DNA from: Parelaphostrongylus tenuis
Taxonomy: Eukaryota; Nematoda; Chromadorea; Rhabditida; Metastrongylidae
Length of the DNA: 64,000 bases
Direction: 5' to 3'
NCBI GenBank assembly: GCA_019055375.1
Contig: JAHQIW010000633.1
Coordinates: forward strand, 1-64,000
Part shown: piece by piece, positions 59,970 through 64,000 of the stretch
Layout of the letters: every line of letters begins with the position of its first letter
Numbering within the stretch: position 1 is the first letter of the stretch
Position numbers and translations under genes: made by a program
Notes under the pieces: model-generated
What the model saw: only the letters and a program-made list of their open reading frames with translations
Told to the model about the DNA's origin: nothing
Database searches by the model: none

Positions 59970-60560
59970 TAGTATCAAATCTTTTTGTCTGACAATCAAC
60001 TTTCAGTAAGCTTCAGGCGAAAGTGGGCAATTATCAGAAGGATAACCTCCCTATGAACGAAATTGTTTCCTTCGAATACGATGTAGATTATAGATGTAAG
60101 CAATTTATGAAGGATATTCGCCTTACAGTTTACATGATATCAGTGAGTAACCTCATTTATTTGTTCTATCCAAGTTGATTTATTTGCTCTACACTTAAAT
60201 CTAATGATCGACGAATCCGCCCAAATGGTTTATTCATTCGTCGTGGGTGGGAGGTGTTGCTGGGTGTTGAGCTGCGAAGTACTGCAAGAGCTTCAACTCC
60301 CAGCGGGGCACCCAAGATCCCTAGAAGTCCGACGTATCCGCCCAGAAAGACCAGGTAAGAGTATACCGTACCACGAATGACGCCAACTTGGTCTCTCTGA
60401 TCCACGAGAGCCGGGACTGGTCTGATGGAGACCAAACGAAATCCCGGGCAAGCTTACCTCGGAACACGAGGGAACAAAACAGCTGAACGAGCACAGTTTC
60501 TCTATGCTGGGCTTACACTATCAGTGATGACGGGGCCTCCCAAGTATCCAGTAAGTAACA
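59970..60560. other. unassigned stretch with possible short exons
   Basis: Plus-strand frames after TTTCAG (about 60003) and around 60300-60360 could be exon pieces but no domain was recognised and phases could not be chained. Confidence 0.2.
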
Positions 60561-60595
60561 AGACAAATCATAGTACACTTAATCTACGCATGTTA

Positions 60596-60815
60596 TGAAT
60601 TGATCTCGCGCCCAAGCCTCACTAAGCCTTCTATGCCCGGGATCGATGACTTTTACCAGACTAGTCCGAAAGAAGAGTAGCACTGATCTTATATATATCT
60701 CTAAACCACTGCGAATCAGTGCAAAGACCAGACATGCATCAAATCACCTCTACGATGGTGCGAATGGAGCCGAATGCATGGCGCATCCCACAGGGATCCA
60801 TTAAAGTCGAGAGTT
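60596..60815 (+). mobile_element. S1-related SINE, variant subfamily, head-truncated
   Basis: Starts at the box-B end (TTGATCTCGCGC), contains the same ACGATGGTGCGAATGGAGCC segment as 59838-59965, and ends near GGATCCATTAAAGTCGAGAG. Confidence 0.6.
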
Positions 60816-61499
60816 TAGTATATGTTTTCATCGAGTCTATATATCAGCCCTATGTGGTCTGATCATTTTAGAACTCATTCATGAATTTAATTTGTTTTCT
60901 ATTTTCCATGACCTGTCTCAACATCTACTGAGCGCCAACACTACAAGCATTCTATTCATTTCCCCTTCATCTTGCATGATGGTCTTCGAACACTTAGCGT
61001 GCGGCTATGACTGCTCGAGAGTTGTCGTCTTCATTCTCTCTGGAGTCCTAGAAACCGGATCAAAGCGGCACGTTTTCCTTGAAGTCATTTACTGCCACTA
61101 GATGTGTCAATAAAGTAGGGTGATCACCAAGGATCTCAGTCAGACGGAAAAAAAACTTGGACAATGCATAAATCGGAAGAAAGACTATTTCATGGAAAGG
61201 TCAAGGTAAACTACTCCAAGTGATGATTCTATAGTTACAAAACTACTTCGATAGTGTACCTTAGGCTTGAAATGAACAGTGAGAGCAACATGAAAAACAA
61301 GTTAAGCAGAAAAATGAAAGCGATATATGGCTATTTGGGCCTCTCAGGTAAACCAACTACCAATTAAAGGGCGATGAATCCGCAACAATCTCTTCGATTC
61401 AACGTACCTCAAGCACTCTAGCACACCCTAGCATGAAAGAGAAAAAGTACTAGTGATTCAACTACATTGAGAATTTTGTACATTTTAATACACCGACAG

Positions 61500-62353
61500 A
61501 TCAAACGATTTCGTCTGAAATTTAGTTGGGACAAACGTCTAGGTGAACAGCAAAGCTCAGATTTTCGACTCCAGTTTCGTTTTCAAAATCCAAGAGAAAC
61601 TGTCGATTACAAAATACAAAGATGCTCCGGTCGTTTGATGAGCGGAACAAGAGACAGGTAAGCGAAGAGAACTGTTAGGGAAACTTTGCAGGTCAAGGAT
61701 GATGTTGCACACATCAACGTAGTATGAACAAGCCATCACCGTAGACGAAGATAGTTCGGCAATGAAAGGAATGGAAAATCTACTGTGCTTCGGAATAGTC
61801 ATGATGATGGGTCCTAAATTTTCTAGTAAGTTAATATTAGTCACATACATATTGTTGTTTGAAGACTTTTCGACACCTAACTCATCTGAAGATGTGCGAC
61901 AGTACAATAACTTAAGATTAATGTGAGCGAAGAACTCTAGATCCATGACAATTAGTAAAAATGCCTTTCTTCGATCACTGATCTCCTCGTTGTGACAGTT
62001 TTTGTTCCTGAATGGTAAACTGCAATGGTAATCAGTTGTAAACCAGTATTAGGAAACACCAGTGAGGCCCTTATCTCGTCTTTCGAAACTACTAGTGACG
62101 AGGGATAATGCGCTAGCAAGACTCCTCAAAATCCATAAAAATGCAAATACAATCAGTTGAAGATTCATATCATATTGTAATCAGTACGTATCTTTGAAGA
62201 GAAAGTGTTTAACTTTATCTTCGATATTCATTCGTTGTTGGTGTATTATGCAGAACGGTAGCGGAACTGGTGCTGACCTGCAGCAAGGAGATGTAAAGAA
62301 CACAAAAAATGGAATGACGTCGAAAAACGGCGAACAGACTACTTCTACTACAG
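61500..62353 (+). CDS. two candidate exons of an unrecognised gene
   Basis: 61500-61657 (acceptor CACCGACAG, donor GTAAGCG) is open for 52 codons and contains FRLQFRFQNPRETVDYKIQR. 62254-62353 (acceptor TTATGCAG, donor GTAAGCC) is open in a frame starting NGSGTGADLQQGD. Direct joining puts the second exon in another frame that stops after CSKEM, so either the gene ends there or an exon between them is unseen. The splice sites are good; no family recognised. Confidence 0.25.
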
Positions 62354-62753
62354 GTAAGCCAGACTAGTGATCATTGCACGATAAAAAATATCCTGGTTGC
62401 GTTACTGATGAGCGAAATTCATTAGTTAAGCTTGAATACTTCAGAACGCTGTAGCTAGTGAAGAATTGTGAATGGATAGAATACAGGCTTTCGGTTTCCC
62501 TATAACAAAATTCGTGAACAAAAATTTTTTTTGTCCACATTATCTATCGCTTACGGATTCTTCTCAGTGAATTATCTCTAGCTGGTTAGCAGCGAGGACG
62601 TGGCAGGTCTCCGAGTGGCGAAGGGGTTTATACGCGAACCAAGAGTGGTCTAATGTTACTTTGAGACGCAGGTGGATCCACCAAAAAACTTGATGTTTCT
62701 GCCACGCCGAGTTTACAGATAAATTTTACTTTATCAATCAGGTATATTTATTC

Positions 62754-63058
62754 ATGAGCGCATGTGGTGCATTAGATTAGAGGTTGCCCTGCGTCGCACA
62801 CAAGGTTGATGGTTCAATCTCGTGCTCGTGGCTCATCAAGCTATCCATCTCTCCGGGTTCACTAACCTGATGCCAGACTGATTCCACACTTGTCTAGAAA
62901 GAGGGTATGCAGCACTAATTCGATATAGGGTGAAGCCACCGCAAATCATTGTAAATGCCAAATATACATTCAATCACCTCAAACGAACTCGAAAATCAAA
63001 GACTAATGCATGGCGCATCTCTCATGGATTTATCAACGCCGAGAGCATTGTACCTTTT
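62754..63058 (+). mobile_element. diverged S1 SINE
   Basis: Recognisable head (GAGCGCATGTGGTGCATTAG), box B (GGTTCAATCTC) and tail (ATTTATCAACGCCGAGAGC) with many substitutions: an old insertion. Confidence 0.7.
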
Positions 63059-63059
63059 A

Positions 63060-64000
63060 TCTTCTTATGTTTATTCATACGTGCATCGATCTCTGTTCGC
63101 CTATATGAATGACAGTACAAAGTTATTCGGCTGGAGCTCTGATGCCGGATGAAACGGTCACAGAAGATCGTTAGGACTCACTGCCAGCAAATAGGCTCCA
63201 GTGTACTCTCAGCGGAACTGCTAAACTACCTCAAATATATCCAGATCCTACGTAATGGGCTCAAAGTCATATCCATGAGTTCCTAGATCAAAACACATCC
63301 AAAATGAGTAGGCCTTGCTCCTCTGACCTGCAAAGAGCCTTCCATGCAGTCGTGCTGACTAGGGAGCATTGGAGGATACCAACATCACAGTGCCACTCTA
63401 GACTGCCTATTACAAAAGAACTCAGGCAGTGATCCATACCATAACGCAGCTCGTTCACACTTTGATCTTTCATTGAAAACCTGGTGATGTAAGGTTGAAG
63501 GTATGGCGTGGCATCGTCGGACAGGCCTAGACGAGAAGACACGTGTGTCTGACGCCATCTGTGGTATCACAGAGGAACTGCTCTACGAATCATGTGTAAT
63601 AGAGAAATAGACTTAGTTCATTTACGACAACATTAGTTGGAGTATGAGTACCCATTCTCTTGAGCAACTAAAAACCCGATTCTGATTCTTATGATCAAAG
63701 TCAAATGAATGGATATCGGTTTTTTGCATCGTCGTCGTTTATAGACCAACATCAAGTTATGATGTAGTCAAATTTGATTTTCATATTTATAAAGGTATTC
63801 ATAGTTTTTGCGGAGATAACATGCATCGATTGGGATCGTCATAGGCTGTTCAAACCAAAATTGGACTGGGAAAAATGTCTGGAGAACGTTACTTTATATA
63901 AGACTCCGCTATTTCATGGTGATGACGTTCCCTCAGAACTTGGGTTCTTCTCCTCCCATCCACTGCTCCAAAGGCGTTCAGATACGCTGACAGATAGCTC
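63060..64000. other. no supported feature
   Basis: Short open frames on the minus strand (63288-63570) show no recognisable family feature. Nothing else identified up to the window edge. Confidence 0.35.

Noticed and set aside
60166..60435. Minus-strand frame with GGYVGLLGILGAPLG, collagen-like glance
   Set aside because: No Gly-X-Y periodicity on either strand beyond a few residues.
61557..61946. 129-codon minus-strand frame with hydrophobic stretches, receptor-like at first sight
   Set aside because: No transmembrane pattern or motif of a known receptor family; overlaps a better plus-strand exon at 61500-61657.
1..64000. CRISPR arrays, bacterial operons, riboswitches
   Set aside because: Intron-rich eukaryotic genes throughout; the only regular array (17336-18592) has no unique spacers.

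Overview
The window reads as nuclear DNA of a nematode, most likely a strongylid (hookworm-type, clade V). Genes are split into many exons of about 75-200 bp with TTTCAG-like acceptors, and acceptor-like sites abut some start codons, as expected for spliced-leader trans-splicing. Protein families match: an astacin with EGF, CUB and ShK domains, an RPN13-type deubiquitinase, POFUT1. The repeat set also fits: BEL/Pao elements with a phlebovirus-like envelope, Penelope GIY-YIG pieces, RTE LINEs and tRNA-derived SINEs. All of this is read by eye; no search was run.

Layout. 1-5.2 kb: repeats, including a Penelope-like endonuclease remnant. 5.2-8.4 kb (+): a 15-exon secreted astacin metalloprotease. 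9.0-12.3 kb: repeat copies in inverted orientation around a broken phlebovirus-type glycoprotein ORF, with an AT-hook-like exon at 11.2 kb. 12.3-19.6 kb: repeats, fold-back elements, a second Penelope fragment and a 1.25-kb tandem array of about 102-bp units. 19.6-21.7 kb (+): the 3' part of an unrecognised gene with a Lys/Arg-rich C terminus. 22.1-22.9 kb (-): RTE LINE remnant. 23.1-24.3 kb (+): a chromodomain gene. 25.1-34.9 kb (-): pofut-1 (protein O-fucosyltransferase 1). 38.6-45.4 kb (-): ubh-4 (UCHL5/UCH37). 46.9-56.4 kb: nested retroelements. An old BEL/Pao element on the minus strand is split by a younger plus-strand BEL/Pao element with roughly 1.2-1.3-kb LTRs, integrase and a phlebovirus-like envelope. 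56.4-64 kb: mostly repeats plus two weakly supported exons.

Three host genes are well supported. The astacin would be secreted. POFUT1 should add O-fucose to EGF repeats in the ER. UBH-4 should trim ubiquitin at the proteasome. They share no pathway and are not operonic. Several single-base frame breaks fall in homopolymer runs of otherwise conserved exons, so base-level assembly error is a live alternative to pseudogenisation.

The most unusual feature is in the LTRs of the younger BEL/Pao element. Each carries a protein-coding-looking frame starting about 48 bp after a TATAAAAAGG box, so it would lie at the 5' end of the element's transcript, ahead of gag.
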